IMG/VR virus record: IMGVR_UViG_3300017989_000311
Coordinates: 1 to 30,999 of that record
Reading direction: 5' to 3' (one strand)
Source of the DNA: a virus
Length of the DNA: 30,999 nucleotides
This document shows positions 14,511 to 22,182 of this stretch, in pieces. Made by a program: the position numbers and the translations under genes. Positions within the stretch are counted from its first letter, which is position 1; each line of letters starts with the position of its first letter. Below the pieces are notes generated by a model, which saw only the letters and a list, made by a program, of their open reading frames with translations, was not told the DNA's origin and did no database searches.

Positions 14511-16747
14511 TATAACGTCTTCACATTTACCCTGATGTTTATGGGCTGATATTCGCATGCCCCGATATCGACACCCCATCCCCGCGGAACAGGATTGCCG
14601 TTATAATCCTGCGTCAGGCCTAAAGGACGCCCCGCATCGATACAGGGAGAGGTCGGCTTGAGGTTAAAATCGGCTCCGGCGGCATCGACTACCAGTGGGT
14701 CTGAGTTTATGCCCCGCAAATCCCATCCGGCAGCCTGCCAGCCTGCCCAATCTGTAGCCGATACGGGCCGCATGAAATTACCGCCCGCCGAATGGTAGAC
14801 GCAGTTATAATCACTTATCAGCCCGGTCGTGCAGCCCGTGCCGTAACGGATTTCATATGTGTCATTTTCAAAAAAGATGTTATTTACGATCTCAACCGAT
14901 ACCTGATCGCCATTGTAGAAGCCCACACCGCAAGGATAATTATCATAAAAGACGTTATTGTAAATTTTCAGGCCGTTGGCGTCGTTAAAAAGCATCCCGC
15001 CGTTAAAGGACGTAGAGCCTGTCCCCGTGCCGTTTCCGTAGGACACATTGTAATACCACCGATCACCGGAAAGGCCGTTATCGGTCAGGCCGGAGCCTTC
15101 ATTGTCGTAACACAGGCAATAACGGCAGATGCTGTCCTTCGTATAGTTATCAAAACGGCAGCCTTTGCCCTCAATGTCGCCCGTTGTGACATAATTATCA
15201 TGAGATGTGAGGAACTCAAATATGTTGTCACGCGGATTATTTGTCGCATCCGGCCCCCAGGATGAGAACCCGTCACCGCCCGTCGCCGCCGACACGCCGC
15301 CCCATCCACAGTGATGAGCCTCGCTGTTTGACGCCGTAGAACTTGATGTCCCGTAACCAAACATGAGACCATGCCGTCGGGCATAACTTATGGTCAGGCC
15401 GTCAGCCAGACAATCAATCAGGTCGTCATATCCGCCTGCTCCCTGTCCGCCAAAATCAAGGGCCGTATCGCCCGCCCCTGTCAGCGTCATGTTTTGAATA
15501 TTTATGGTCCGCTCCGTGCCTGTGTTGACAAGCACCTTAATATTGCTGTCTGTCGTATAGCGGACCTCTATGCCGTCTATCGTGACATAAGAGCAGTTGA
15601 GGATATAAATTCCGTACTGGTCGTTTCCCGTCTTGTTGCCTACCTCCATCGTGTGTGTATCCGGGTCTGCATCATCCGTACACCAGACGTAAGCGGTCGT
15701 GCCACTATTCGACCAGCATCCTGCTGATTTCCCGCTGAATGTGGTTGAGATATCAGTATCCCATTGATACCATCTGAGGAAGGTGTCATCCTCAAATATG
15801 ACCATCGGCGTGTTCGTGCAATCTTTCTCGTAGATATGCGCACCGTTGCCGGAATAGGACGTTCCGACACTGAGGTCGTCCTCGTAGAAAACCATATCAA
15901 CCTCAGAGTGGCAGTAGTTATTGCCTAGCTTTACCGCCGCCACATCCATCGTGTCGGTATCGAGGTTGGATACGTCATGCACCAGTTCGCCGTCAATCCA
16001 GACCTTGGCTATGCCGTCATCGTTTCCCGCTCCGGTCGAGGCTTTCCAGTAGATACATATCTCATACCACTGGCCCGTTGAGATGGTGGCCGAGGTCGTG
16101 GTGTTGGTCGCCGAGGCCGAGTCGTCGTATGTCGTTACCTTGTGCTTATAGGTACCGCCATCGTTATAAAGGCCGACATGAAGCACACCTGAGAATCCGC
16201 CACCCTGCATCTGGTGGCCGGAATTAATAGTGGTTATGGCGTTATAGTACCGCTTCCATGACATATAATATTCGGTACGGTCGGTTATATCGCCGCCCTC
16301 AACTATATAGTCCTGTGAACCACCGGAGCCGTCTACCGTGACCTCAAGCCGCCCGTTCTGGTTTGCGACGCCGCCCGTTGTAGAGTCCCATCCTGTGAGA
16401 TCGTTATCGTTGAAATTATCCGTAAACTCGGAGCCGTCGGCATACCAGCCCTCGATATCGCTTTCCGCCCACGTGGTCAGCGCATTGGAGCCGTTTATAA
16501 TCGGGTCTGCACCTGTACCGTAGGCCTGAAATGTTATGGGGTTCCCGGCATTGCCGCTGTCTGTAATCTCTAGGGCGTCAGACCATTCATCGCCGCGGTT
16601 TAGACTTACATCATCTGCGGCGGCAAAGCTCCCCATATAGGAGTTAACATCTGATATTTCATTCCAGGCGCAATTAGCCCCGGTTAGAGCCTGTGTGGTG
16701 CCATCCCCACCATCATCAGCGGAGGCGTTGACATAGTAGGACGCCAT
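14510..16747 (-). CDS. Parallel beta-helix tailspike-like protein with LamG-like insert
   Basis: The product is 745 residues. MASYYVNASADDGGDGT followed by NSYMGSFAAADDVSLNRGD and NAGNPITFQAYGTGADPII is the usual opening of right-handed parallel beta-helix proteins (pectate-lyase-like). From about residue 107 to 297 this is interrupted by a LamG-like sandwich (FNDNDLTGWDS, GQWYEICIYWKAS, KVWIDGELVHDV, VFYEDDLSVG). The helix then resumes with coils such as CSYVTIDGIEVRYTTDSNI and LKIYNNVFYDNYPCGVGFY, ending in VDIGACEYQP. Such proteins serve as tailspikes that bind or cleave host polysaccharide. I cannot identify catalytic residues, so depolymerase activity is only possible. Start and end are both in TAATG overlaps with neighbours. 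Confidence 0.75.
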   Translation of the reverse strand: MASYYVNASADDGGDGTTQALTGANCAWNEISDVNSYMGSFAAADDVSLNRGDEWSDALEITDSGNAGNPITFQAYGTGADPIINGSNALTTWAESDIEGWYADGSEFTDNFNDNDLTGWDSTTGGVANQNGRLEVTVDGSGGSQDYIVEGGDITDRTEYYMSWKRYYNAITTINSGHQMQGGGFSGVLHVGLYNDGGTYKHKVTTYDDSASATNTTTSATISTGQWYEICIYWKASTGAGNDDGIAKVWIDGELVHDVSNLDTDTMDVAAVKLGNNYCHSEVDMVFYEDDLSVGTSYSGNGAHIYEKDCTNTPMVIFEDDTFLRWYQWDTDISTTFSGKSAGCWSNSGTTAYVWCTDDADPDTHTMEVGNKTGNDQYGIYILNCSYVTIDGIEVRYTTDSNIKVLVNTGTERTINIQNMTLTGAGDTALDFGGQGAGGYDDLIDCLADGLTISYARRHGLMFGYGTSSSTASNSEAHHCGWGGVSAATGGDGFSSWGPDATNNPRDNIFEFLTSHDNYVTTGDIEGKGCRFDNYTKDSICRYCLCYDNEGSGLTDNGLSGDRWYYNVSYGNGTGTGSTSFNGGMLFNDANGLKIYNNVFYDNYPCGVGFYNGDQVSVEIVNNIFFENDTYEIRYGTGCTTGLISDYNCVYHSAGGNFMRPVSATDWAGWQAAGWDLRGINSDPLVVDAAGADFNLKPTSPCIDAGRPLGLTQDYNGNPVPRGWGVDIGACEYQPINIRVNVKTL

Positions 16748-17037
16748 TATTTTTTAGATTTCACCTCGTTCGCCTCCCTGACCTTAGTGTTTATATTGCC
16801 CTGTGTTATGCCGTATATCTCGGCAAGCAAAAGCTTTATCGCCCTATGTTCGGCAAGCATTGCGTCGAAAGTGTCGGTGTGTGTTTTTAATTTCTCAGAG
16901 ATGGCCTTTTCCGCCATCGTATAGAGTTCTTCCCGCACTTCCTGCATGGTCTGCCTCGTCTTGCTGAGGTTTTCGGCGATCTTTTTTATACCCCGGAGCG
17001 GTGCCGGTTTGTATTTTTTGTAAGTCCCTTTTCTCAT
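16747..17037 (-). CDS. Small helical hypothetical protein
   Basis: This 96-residue, Lys/Glu-rich and probably coiled-coil protein contains LSKTRQTMQEVREELYTMAE and a later helix around AMLAEHRAIKLLLAEIYG. It is coupled at both ends: ATGA with the glycosyltransferase upstream and TAATG with the beta-helix spike downstream. I do not recognise the family. The position suggests a fibre-associated or assembly role, without direct evidence. Confidence 0.65.
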   Translation of the reverse strand: MRKGTYKKYKPAPLRGIKKIAENLSKTRQTMQEVREELYTMAEKAISEKLKTHTDTFDAMLAEHRAIKLLLAEIYGITQGNINTKVREANEVKSKK

Positions 17038-17861
17038 TGTTTTATGAATCGCGACTGCTCTCCCCGTGCCGGGTACTTCTGGCCCGCCTCATCGATGTGA
17101 TAGCAAAAAAGGCTGGTATCACAGAGATAGGGATAGCGCTTTTTGGTGAATCCAGGCCAGCCTGCTTTCTCGAATATCCCCTCCCGCATGATGCGGCTGT
17201 AAAATTCCAGGTCTTCTGTGCCCGTCTGCGTGTTGAAAGTCTGCGTCTCGGGATCGTAGAATATCCGCGTTGGCGTCTCAAACACCTTGCGCACCGCCTC
17301 TCCTGCTACCGTATATTCCTCACTGTTGTCGTATAGTGCCTTGAGTATCGAACTATGGATGACGTGACAGCCAAGGCCCATGCCGTCTACCCACACCTTG
17401 TCACCCATTTTCCATTTAGCGAAATAGCCGTTTCCCCGCCCACGATAGATAAGCGGCTCGGACGGCACGCTCTTTGTGAAATACAGCCCCCCGAAAACAG
17501 GCGTCTTCCCCTCTATCATGTAGTCGTTTATGGTCACGAGAAAAAGATGCGGCAGGATAACGTCATGGTCTATAAAGACCATCCATTCAAAACCCTCCTC
17601 TACGGCATGCTTGGCGATGATATTACGGGCATCCGCCACCATAAACCGCAGGGGCGAGTACTGGTCTACCCATTGCACGAAATCGTTCTGTGACCAGTTG
17701 CAGGGGATGACCTGTCCATAGCGCGCCATCACCCATTCCGAGCGCAGCGTCCCCGTCATGGGGATGCCGACGATAACCCGCTTCTGCGGTCGGCTGTTTT
17801 TCGCTATTAGGACGTTTGAGTATCCCTTAACTCTTTCAGACTTATCTTTACTTATTGCCAT
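17034..17861 (-). CDS. GT2-like glycosyltransferase
   Basis: The product is 275 residues. After a basic N-terminal extension, RVIVGIPMTGTLRSEWV marks the first strand of a GT-A fold. DARNIIAKHAVEEGFEWMVF and the adjacent DHDVILP (residues about 98-104) give the donor- and metal-binding acidic motif, and FGGLYFTKSVP and GMGLGCHVI follow as in this family. DLEFYSRIMREG near the C-terminus matches the usual catalytic (E/D)D-F region. It should be cytoplasmic. GGGAGG precedes ATG 17861, and the start overlaps the sulfotransferase stop by ten bases, so the two are likely co-translated. The donor sugar is unknown. Confidence 0.8.
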   Translation of the reverse strand: MAISKDKSERVKGYSNVLIAKNSRPQKRVIVGIPMTGTLRSEWVMARYGQVIPCNWSQNDFVQWVDQYSPLRFMVADARNIIAKHAVEEGFEWMVFIDHDVILPHLFLVTINDYMIEGKTPVFGGLYFTKSVPSEPLIYRGRGNGYFAKWKMGDKVWVDGMGLGCHVIHSSILKALYDNSEEYTVAGEAVRKVFETPTRIFYDPETQTFNTQTGTEDLEFYSRIMREGIFEKAGWPGFTKKRYPYLCDTSLFCYHIDEAGQKYPARGEQSRFIKQ

Positions 17862-18616
17862 CCAAAATTCCTCCCTAAAAATGCGTATAGCGCCTCGTTG
17901 TGAGGCTTGTAATATTCGGCGTAAGCGGCCCTCAGCTTCGGTGGCATATCTGGATAAGGCCGTCTCGGGTCACGCAGGATATCGTACTTACCGACAGTCG
18001 GCGTGCCGGGAGCGAATGATATGCTCAAAAAATCCGAGATATCGTCCAGAACCCCCATGCAGTCGGTGAAAAATCTTTCAGCCTTTATAATCAGGAATTG
18101 TTTCCTATTTGGAAACAGTTCGAACCATCTCTTCAGCGACTTGACGTATATCCCTTTCTGTACTATGCGGTACTTCGACTCCGCCGTGTACGGGCTGAGC
18201 GGCTTCTCCGGTGTATCGTATGTCACATCGCTCAGGAGCCGCTTAAATTCGCTGATCCCCACCTTGAAATGCTGAATCCAGTAGTTATAGTACTCACTCC
18301 ATGCCCGCTCGACGGGATTTCGGAGCATCACGATAAATTTGCAATCCGGCATCCAGAAGTGGACACGTGCGGGCACGACTGGGTCAAAAAGATAGTCGGT
18401 TGAGGACTCGTACCGCAGCATCCCCGGCGTATCGCAGACGGGCCAGCACTTGACATACCAGTCGATAGGGCAGTCATCGTATTGCAGGTCGAAAAAATTA
18501 AGCTCTTTCCCCACTGCCGGCGGTATCGTTACCGGATGCTCACCAAGCATCATATGGAGCGAAGTCGTACCGCACCGGGAAGCCCCGATTATCATAAAAT
18601 CGGGAAGGGCGCTCAC
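17852..18616 (-). CDS. Sulfotransferase (NDST-like)
   Basis: This 254-residue protein has the full pattern of PAPS-dependent carbohydrate sulfotransferases. The 5'-phosphosulfate loop GASRCGTTSL is at 11-20, the segment VGKELNFFD at 35-43 matches the KExxFF motif of the heparan-sulfate N-sulfotransferase group, and the 3'-phosphate site is MLRNPVERAWSEYY (97-110). YVKSLKRWFELFP and IIKAERFFTD are also family features. It should sulfate a glycan in the cytoplasm, provided the host makes PAPS. It starts with GTG at 18616, overlapping the preceding small gene (GTGA), and overlaps the glycosyltransferase downstream. Such enzymes are uncommon in phage genomes in my knowledge. Confidence 0.9.
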   Translation of the reverse strand: MSALPDFMIIGASRCGTTSLHMMLGEHPVTIPPAVGKELNFFDLQYDDCPIDWYVKCWPVCDTPGMLRYESSTDYLFDPVVPARVHFWMPDCKFIVMLRNPVERAWSEYYNYWIQHFKVGISEFKRLLSDVTYDTPEKPLSPYTAESKYRIVQKGIYVKSLKRWFELFPNRKQFLIIKAERFFTDCMGVLDDISDFLSISFAPGTPTVGKYDILRDPRRPYPDMPPKLRAAYAEYYKPHNEALYAFLGRNFGWQ

Positions 18617-18792
18617 CCTTTAACCCTCACATCCACATTCGCAATCTCTGTCAGCCTCACGGGCGTTTTAAGCCGTATCACAGACACCGCCTTTCCATTG
18701 CTTACAAGGGCCACGGAATCGACTATCGGTACATCCCCGAGGTCTTCTTTCGTCTCCACTTTATCGCGGATGTCTATATCAAGATTGCCCAT
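18613..18792 (-). CDS. Small hypothetical protein (59 aa)
   Basis: ATG 18792 opens a 59-codon frame that overlaps the methyltransferase end by 14 bases and the sulfotransferase start by four (GTGA). The product begins MGNLDIDIRDKVETKEDLGD and then appears to be beta strands (VDSVALVSNGKAVSVIRLK). It closes the interval between the two genes exactly, which supports it. I do not recognise the family, and the ribosome site is weak. Confidence 0.65.
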   Translation of the reverse strand: MGNLDIDIRDKVETKEDLGDVPIVDSVALVSNGKAVSVIRLKTPVRLTEIANVDVRVKG

Positions 18793-19297
18793 AGTACTTC
18801 TCGACTTTTGCCGCCTCTGCCTCTGTCACCTTGCGAAACGCCACTTCCATGTTTCCCGTCCTCTGCCACTGCGGAAATCCTTTCTTGATAAGCCACGGCC
18901 TAGGCTTGTAAATCAAGTAGAGCGGATAGCGCGGGTCGTAGTATTGCCACGTTGCCTCTGAGCACGGATTACAGTGAGTGGGGTCTTGCACAAACAGCGG
19001 ATTCACGCCGTAGGGATGGGCCAGTGCCAGTTGTCCTCCCGGCTTGCACAGGCGCCATAACTCATTCATGAAATCAATCATAAGCCACGGCTTTATGTGC
19101 TCCACAATATGTGAGCCGATGATGGTGTGGCAACAGTCATCCGGGAGCGGATACGGAAATACTTCAAGATCATGCACTATATCCACCCCCGGCAGCTTTC
19201 GCTTATCAAGTCCGACGAAATGCTTTTGTTTGTTTTCGCCACAACCGATATCAAGATTGATACCGGATTGTGCCTTTAAAAGCTCTATAGTATCCAT
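18779..19297 (-). CDS. SAM-dependent methyltransferase (COG4627-like)
   Basis: This 172-residue class I methyltransferase has motif I as LDIGCGENKQKHFVGLDK (15-32), the acidic strand end at D31, DCCHTIIGSHIVEHIKPW in the middle, and LCKPGGQLALAHPY before a later VQDPTHC. GGGAGG sits just upstream of ATG 19297. It shares the LEH/VEH and DPTH landmarks with the other two short methyltransferases. It lies directly upstream of the sulfotransferase/glycosyltransferase pair, so a glycan substrate is likely but unproven. Confidence 0.8.
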   Translation of the reverse strand: MDTIELLKAQSGINLDIGCGENKQKHFVGLDKRKLPGVDIVHDLEVFPYPLPDDCCHTIIGSHIVEHIKPWLMIDFMNELWRLCKPGGQLALAHPYGVNPLFVQDPTHCNPCSEATWQYYDPRYPLYLIYKPRPWLIKKGFPQWQRTGNMEVAFRKVTEAEAAKVEKYYGQS

Positions 19298-19326
19298 AGA
19301 CCTCCCCTCTTAATTCTTGGTATACC

Positions 19327-19446
19327 TCAAAAAAGAATTGCCATTTTTTTCGGCAATAATTCGTTTGGGAATGTTGCTTTTTCGTCATTTATATAAGCAT
19401 CCAGGATTTCCTGTTTGCTGATTATTTCTGCCCTTCTGATTTTCAC
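19327..19446 (-). CDS. Possible 39-aa protein in an AT-rich spacer
   Basis: The 220-base interval 19298-19517 between the fibre-like gene and the methyltransferase holds one plausible frame. It starts at GTG 19446 and encodes MKIRRAEIISKQEILDAYIN and a further 19 residues. Charged, helix-like composition favours coding, but there is no visible ribosome site and the start is GTG. The remainder of the interval shows only a short CGGC-GAAA-GCCG stem near 19497-19508 and no clear promoter. Confidence 0.3.
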   Translation of the reverse strand: MKIRRAEIISKQEILDAYINDEKATFPNELLPKKMAILF

Positions 19447-19517
19447 TCGACTACAAATTACGAGAACTGTATATCATACGTTACATTCCGTACCCTCTAC
19501 GGCTTTCGCCGCCGCTA

Positions 19518-20189
19518 TCAGTTAATAGCGTTTGTGGTCTGGACTGTCCCTTCATCCACGAGGGATGCCTGCCATCCAGTCTCTACACCTTCCTCGGAAT
19601 TGAGGCTTGGCTCGGGATTACCATTTTTTACAACAAAGTAAAAAGAAGGCTTCCCCGACTTTGACAGGTTTCCGGGTATGAGTTGCCCCATACCTGCGCC
19701 AATTTCGACGTTCTGATTAGTATTACATGAACTCGATGCATAGGTACTTCCGGCGAACAGAATATCGTCTGTAGCGTTCGACTCGAAAAGGCCGATATTC
19801 CGCAGGTTCGACGCCCCGGTCAAAAAGTTGTCGGAACTATAGAACGTAGCCGTAAAGCGTACTGTCTTCGATCCACTGACGGATACGGTCACCGTCTTGC
19901 GTTGAGTGGATGCCATAATTTCGCCGTCAAGTGTTGAATGGGTCACATTAGGCGCTGTCCCCGTTCCGATTGCTATATAGTTTACCTGCTTGGAGCTTGC
20001 CTGCGCAGCAAGAAGCCGACACAAGAAGTCGTCAAACCCTTCGTTCGTGATGGTATTCTGGCACCATCCGCTATCGCCGACAATTTTATCAGGAACATCG
20101 CCGTCACCTTCTGTGAGCCGCAATCTGTAGAATCCGTGTATCTTGATACCGTCACCCGCAGGCTCCGGCTTCTTGTCAAGATGTTTCAT
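19518..20189 (-). CDS. Putative tail fibre / virion surface protein
   Basis: This 223-residue beta-rich protein has YIAIGTGTAPNVTHSTLDGE, a pattern often seen in phage structural proteins at the start of a repeated beta domain, then RKTVTVSVSGSKTVRFTATF, NLRNIGLFESNATDDILFAG and the C-terminal FYFVVKNG. Conserved NIGLFE and hydrophobic alternation suggest an adhesin-like or fibre-connecting domain. The ATG at 20189 follows TAGGAGG. That site abuts a small perfect hairpin (20202-20217). It overlaps the preceding small gene by 14 bases. I cannot assign a defined family; surface or fibre location is inferred. Confidence 0.6.
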   Translation of the reverse strand: MKHLDKKPEPAGDGIKIHGFYRLRLTEGDGDVPDKIVGDSGWCQNTITNEGFDDFLCRLLAAQASSKQVNYIAIGTGTAPNVTHSTLDGEIMASTQRKTVTVSVSGSKTVRFTATFYSSDNFLTGASNLRNIGLFESNATDDILFAGSTYASSSCNTNQNVEIGAGMGQLIPGNLSKSGKPSFYFVVKNGNPEPSLNSEEGVETGWQASLVDEGTVQTTNAIN

Positions 20190-20358
20190 GTGATTTTCCT
20201 CCTAGATCGCAATCTAGTTGTGTATCAAAAAATTTTTTGATTGCTTCAAACGCCTCGTCCAATGACGAAACGGTAATCGTGTCACGGGGCAGATGGTCTG
20301 TCCCCGTCAAAATTAAGTATGTATCCATGAATGGTTGTATTTTTGCCCAGGGTGTCAT
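20176..20358 (-). CDS. Small hypothetical protein (60 aa)
   Basis: The frame runs from ATG 20358 (overlapping the preceding stop as ATGA) to 20176, where it overlaps the fibre-like gene by 14 bases. The sequence has YLILTGTDHLPRDTITVSSL and an amphipathic helix DEAFEAIKKFFDT. Couplings at both ends make it credible. I do not recognise the family. Confidence 0.6.
   Translation of the reverse strand: MTPWAKIQPFMDTYLILTGTDHLPRDTITVSSLDEAFEAIKKFFDTQLDCDLGGKSHETS
20202..20217 (-). promoter_or_regulatory. Small hairpin touching the ribosome site of the fibre-like gene
   Basis: CTAGAT and ATCTAG pair perfectly around a four-base loop, and the right arm runs straight into GGAGG on the minus strand. 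Folding could partly limit ribosome access to the ATG at 20189. It lies within the coding end of the upstream 60-aa gene. Confidence 0.35.
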
Positions 20359-20492
20359 GATTTTTTAAAGGAAGGGCAGTTGAGAATGACAACCTTACTG
20401 GATTGCTTGCAAGTCTTCGCACAACGCTTGCAGAGATTGTTAATCGAATGCCACCACCAACGCTCCCATTGTTTAGGATTGCGTTTTCGCAT
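20355..20492 (-). CDS. Small Cys/Trp-rich protein (45 aa)
   Basis: ATG 20492 follows GGGAGG with a five-base spacer and opens a 45-codon frame that ends in an ATGA overlap with the next gene. The product starts MRKRNPKQWERWWWHS and carries CKRCAKTC plus one more Cys (residues 21, 24, 28 and 39), so metal binding or a disulfide cluster is possible. The very basic, Trp-rich start could bind nucleic acid. The strong ribosome site argues for a real gene; the family is unknown. Confidence 0.6.
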   Translation of the reverse strand: MRKRNPKQWERWWWHSINNLCKRCAKTCKQSSKVVILNCPSFKKS

Positions 20493-20559
20493 TGCGGCCT
20501 CCCATTATCTCGAATTTTTTATAGTTATTTTTTTTGTGAGACGCCGAATTTGCCACGAT

Positions 20560-20736
20560 TCAGCCCGCCCCCTTGTTCCGCATAGGGTCTTGCACCATTT
20601 TGTTCTTAGTGGGCGCATCTACTCTCTTTGCCACTCCCGCTTCGATGAGCACATCGCCGAAGTAGTCTGTCACCTCTCTCGTGTCCCCCGCCTTCCAGCA
20701 GCATTTATAATCCCTGAGAAATTCGACCGTGATCAT
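20560..20736 (-). CDS. Small phage protein (58 aa)
   Basis: ATG 20736 (overlapping the upstream stop as ATGA, with GGGAG upstream) opens a 58-codon frame. MITVEFLRDYKCCWKAGDTR and the following VTDYFGDVLIEAGVAKRV resemble a common class of tiny phage head-region proteins with a strand, a G-D turn and a 'Li.aGvA' helix. No activity is known for that class. It lies in a run of small genes after the second capsid gene. Confidence 0.7.
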   Translation of the reverse strand: MITVEFLRDYKCCWKAGDTREVTDYFGDVLIEAGVAKRVDAPTKNKMVQDPMRNKGAG

Positions 20737-21062
20737 GTCTTCTCCCTGTCAAGGTATATGACGGCAAAATAGACCTCGCTGTGATTGGCCAACATCTCCC
20801 GCTCAATGAACCGGAGATGAAATTTACCGTATTCGCGCCTGATATGGGCGATAAACTCGCCGTCACTGTAGTAATGGGGCTTGAACTCTATGCGAATCGG
20901 TGGATTGGCGTACGGCAGTGTCTGGCGCCTCTCCCATTCCCTCCATTGCGGAAACATGGGGCTTTTATGCGACGTGTCGATATGAGCACACCGGGTCAGC
21001 AGCCCCCAGAGCGTTAAAAGCAGTAGCAGTATCAATAAATACGCTAAATTTCGTTTACTCAT
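20733..21062 (-). CDS. Membrane-anchored small protein
   Basis: From ATG 21062 the product is 109 residues: MSKRN, then a long hydrophobic helix (LAYLLILLLLLTLWGLL), then TRCAH and a soluble domain containing YYSDGEFIAHIRREYGKFHL. The basic N-terminus plus one helix suggests an N-in membrane anchor. LTRC resembles but does not fit a lipobox because Arg precedes Cys. There is no ribosome site near this ATG; an in-frame GTG at 21110 sits after a G-rich stretch and would add 16 residues. A lysis-type or membrane role is possible, but nothing beyond the anchor supports it. Confidence 0.55.
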   Translation of the reverse strand: MSKRNLAYLLILLLLLTLWGLLTRCAHIDTSHKSPMFPQWREWERRQTLPYANPPIRIEFKPHYYSDGEFIAHIRREYGKFHLRFIEREMLANHSEVYFAVIYLDREKT

Positions 21063-21132
21063 GGTATAATGGCAGAAAATCAGCAAGGGAGCAGGGCTAG
21101 GGAGGATCACCCCACCCCCCGCTGACGTTAAA

Positions 21133-22182
21133 TTAGCTTGTCGTTGCTTCAAGCGCCACAAACGGGCTTACCGTCTGTGCCCCCCTGTATGGGGTGATAG
21201 GCGCACTGAGGAGAGGCTGTCCGTCAATACGGAGTACTATGCGCCAGAATGTCTCATCGGTCAGAAATCCATAGTCATTCGAATCCTTGACATGGCGCGA
21301 GCCTTTGATTTCGATAGAGCGGTCACCTATTAGGTAATGGCCCGCCCCGAAATCGGCAAGAATGATGTCGCCCTTGGAACCGAAGGCCGGGCATTTTTCT
21401 GTGACCTCGAACGGGAAGCCCGCAAGCTTCCGCTCATTAATATTTATGGCGTAGAGATAGTCGGTCGCCCCCATCTCAAGATCGAGGATGGAATCTAATG
21501 CGTCCTGGTTTATAAGCCAGACCGCCCGCTTCCACGAGTCAGGAAGAAGGCGTCGTACCATATTACCTATGTCTTCCCACTGTATAGAGCTTGCCGTATT
21601 GCGGTAAGGCGATATCAGCATGCCCGAATTGATAATACCCAAAGGCTGGCCAGCACCCGTGCCGTTAATGAAGTAGTCATCCTCGACAAACCGCACCGCC
21701 TGCCCGAACGCCTGCGTCATGAAAGAGCCGAATTTGCCGTAATCGTCCTCAAGCTCATTCGAGGCGAACATGCCGCCTACGAGTTTATGCGCCGTCAGTT
21801 CAAGCTGCGCGAGCGCAGGCTTACTGATATAGGATGCGGATGATTTATCAGTGCCCTCAGACACCCATTTGAATGTAATGCCGCCGAATATGCCGGAACT
21901 CCTGTCACTGTCTTTGAGTACCCGCACCTTGAGGGAGTCGGAACTCATGGGCAGCACCGTCGCCCTGGGACGCACCAAGGCATCCTTTAACGCCGCATTG
22001 AATATATCATCGGCATATTTCTCTGGCACGAGAAAGCCGCCCTGGGAGTCTTCTCCGATTTCCATGTGCCCCGCAGTTTTCATGAGGCGGCTATCGGGGA
22101 GTCCTTCTCCGTCACAGGCTTTTCTCACTTTCACCAGAAATTCACCGAACGAATTGAATCCATTCGTTTTATCTTTAATCAC
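21133..22182 (-). CDS. Second HK97-fold major capsid-like protein (no scaffold domain)
   Basis: This 349-residue protein is a clear paralogue of the 428-residue capsid protein. It shares TAGHMEIGEDSQGGFLVPE, ALVRPRATVLPMSSDSLKV, the GTGAGQPLGI loop and the C-terminal FVALEATTS. Before the shared start of the fold it has only about 34 residues (SFGEFLVKVR matches the N-arm), so the coiled-coil scaffold domain of the other copy is missing. It starts at GTG 22182, overlapping the GT4 gene by four bases. Key loops look intact, so it does not appear to be a pseudogene. Possible roles are a minor or pentamer-forming capsid subunit, or a second shell component. Only its membership of the family is certain. 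Confidence 0.9.
   Translation of the reverse strand: MIKDKTNGFNSFGEFLVKVRKACDGEGLPDSRLMKTAGHMEIGEDSQGGFLVPEKYADDIFNAALKDALVRPRATVLPMSSDSLKVRVLKDSDRSSGIFGGITFKWVSEGTDKSSASYISKPALAQLELTAHKLVGGMFASNELEDDYGKFGSFMTQAFGQAVRFVEDDYFINGTGAGQPLGIINSGMLISPYRNTASSIQWEDIGNMVRRLLPDSWKRAVWLINQDALDSILDLEMGATDYLYAININERKLAGFPFEVTEKCPAFGSKGDIILADFGAGHYLIGDRSIEIKGSRHVKDSNDYGFLTDETFWRIVLRIDGQPLLSAPITPYRGAQTVSPFVALEATTS

Noticed and set aside
14511-14579. Upstream extension of the LamG-like protein
   Set aside because: These 23 codons lie inside the beta-helix gene and have unlike composition; ATG 14510 in a TAATG overlap fits local habit.
20733-21062. Lipoprotein signal (LTRC)
   Set aside because: Arg immediately before Cys does not fit the lipobox; a plain membrane anchor is better supported.
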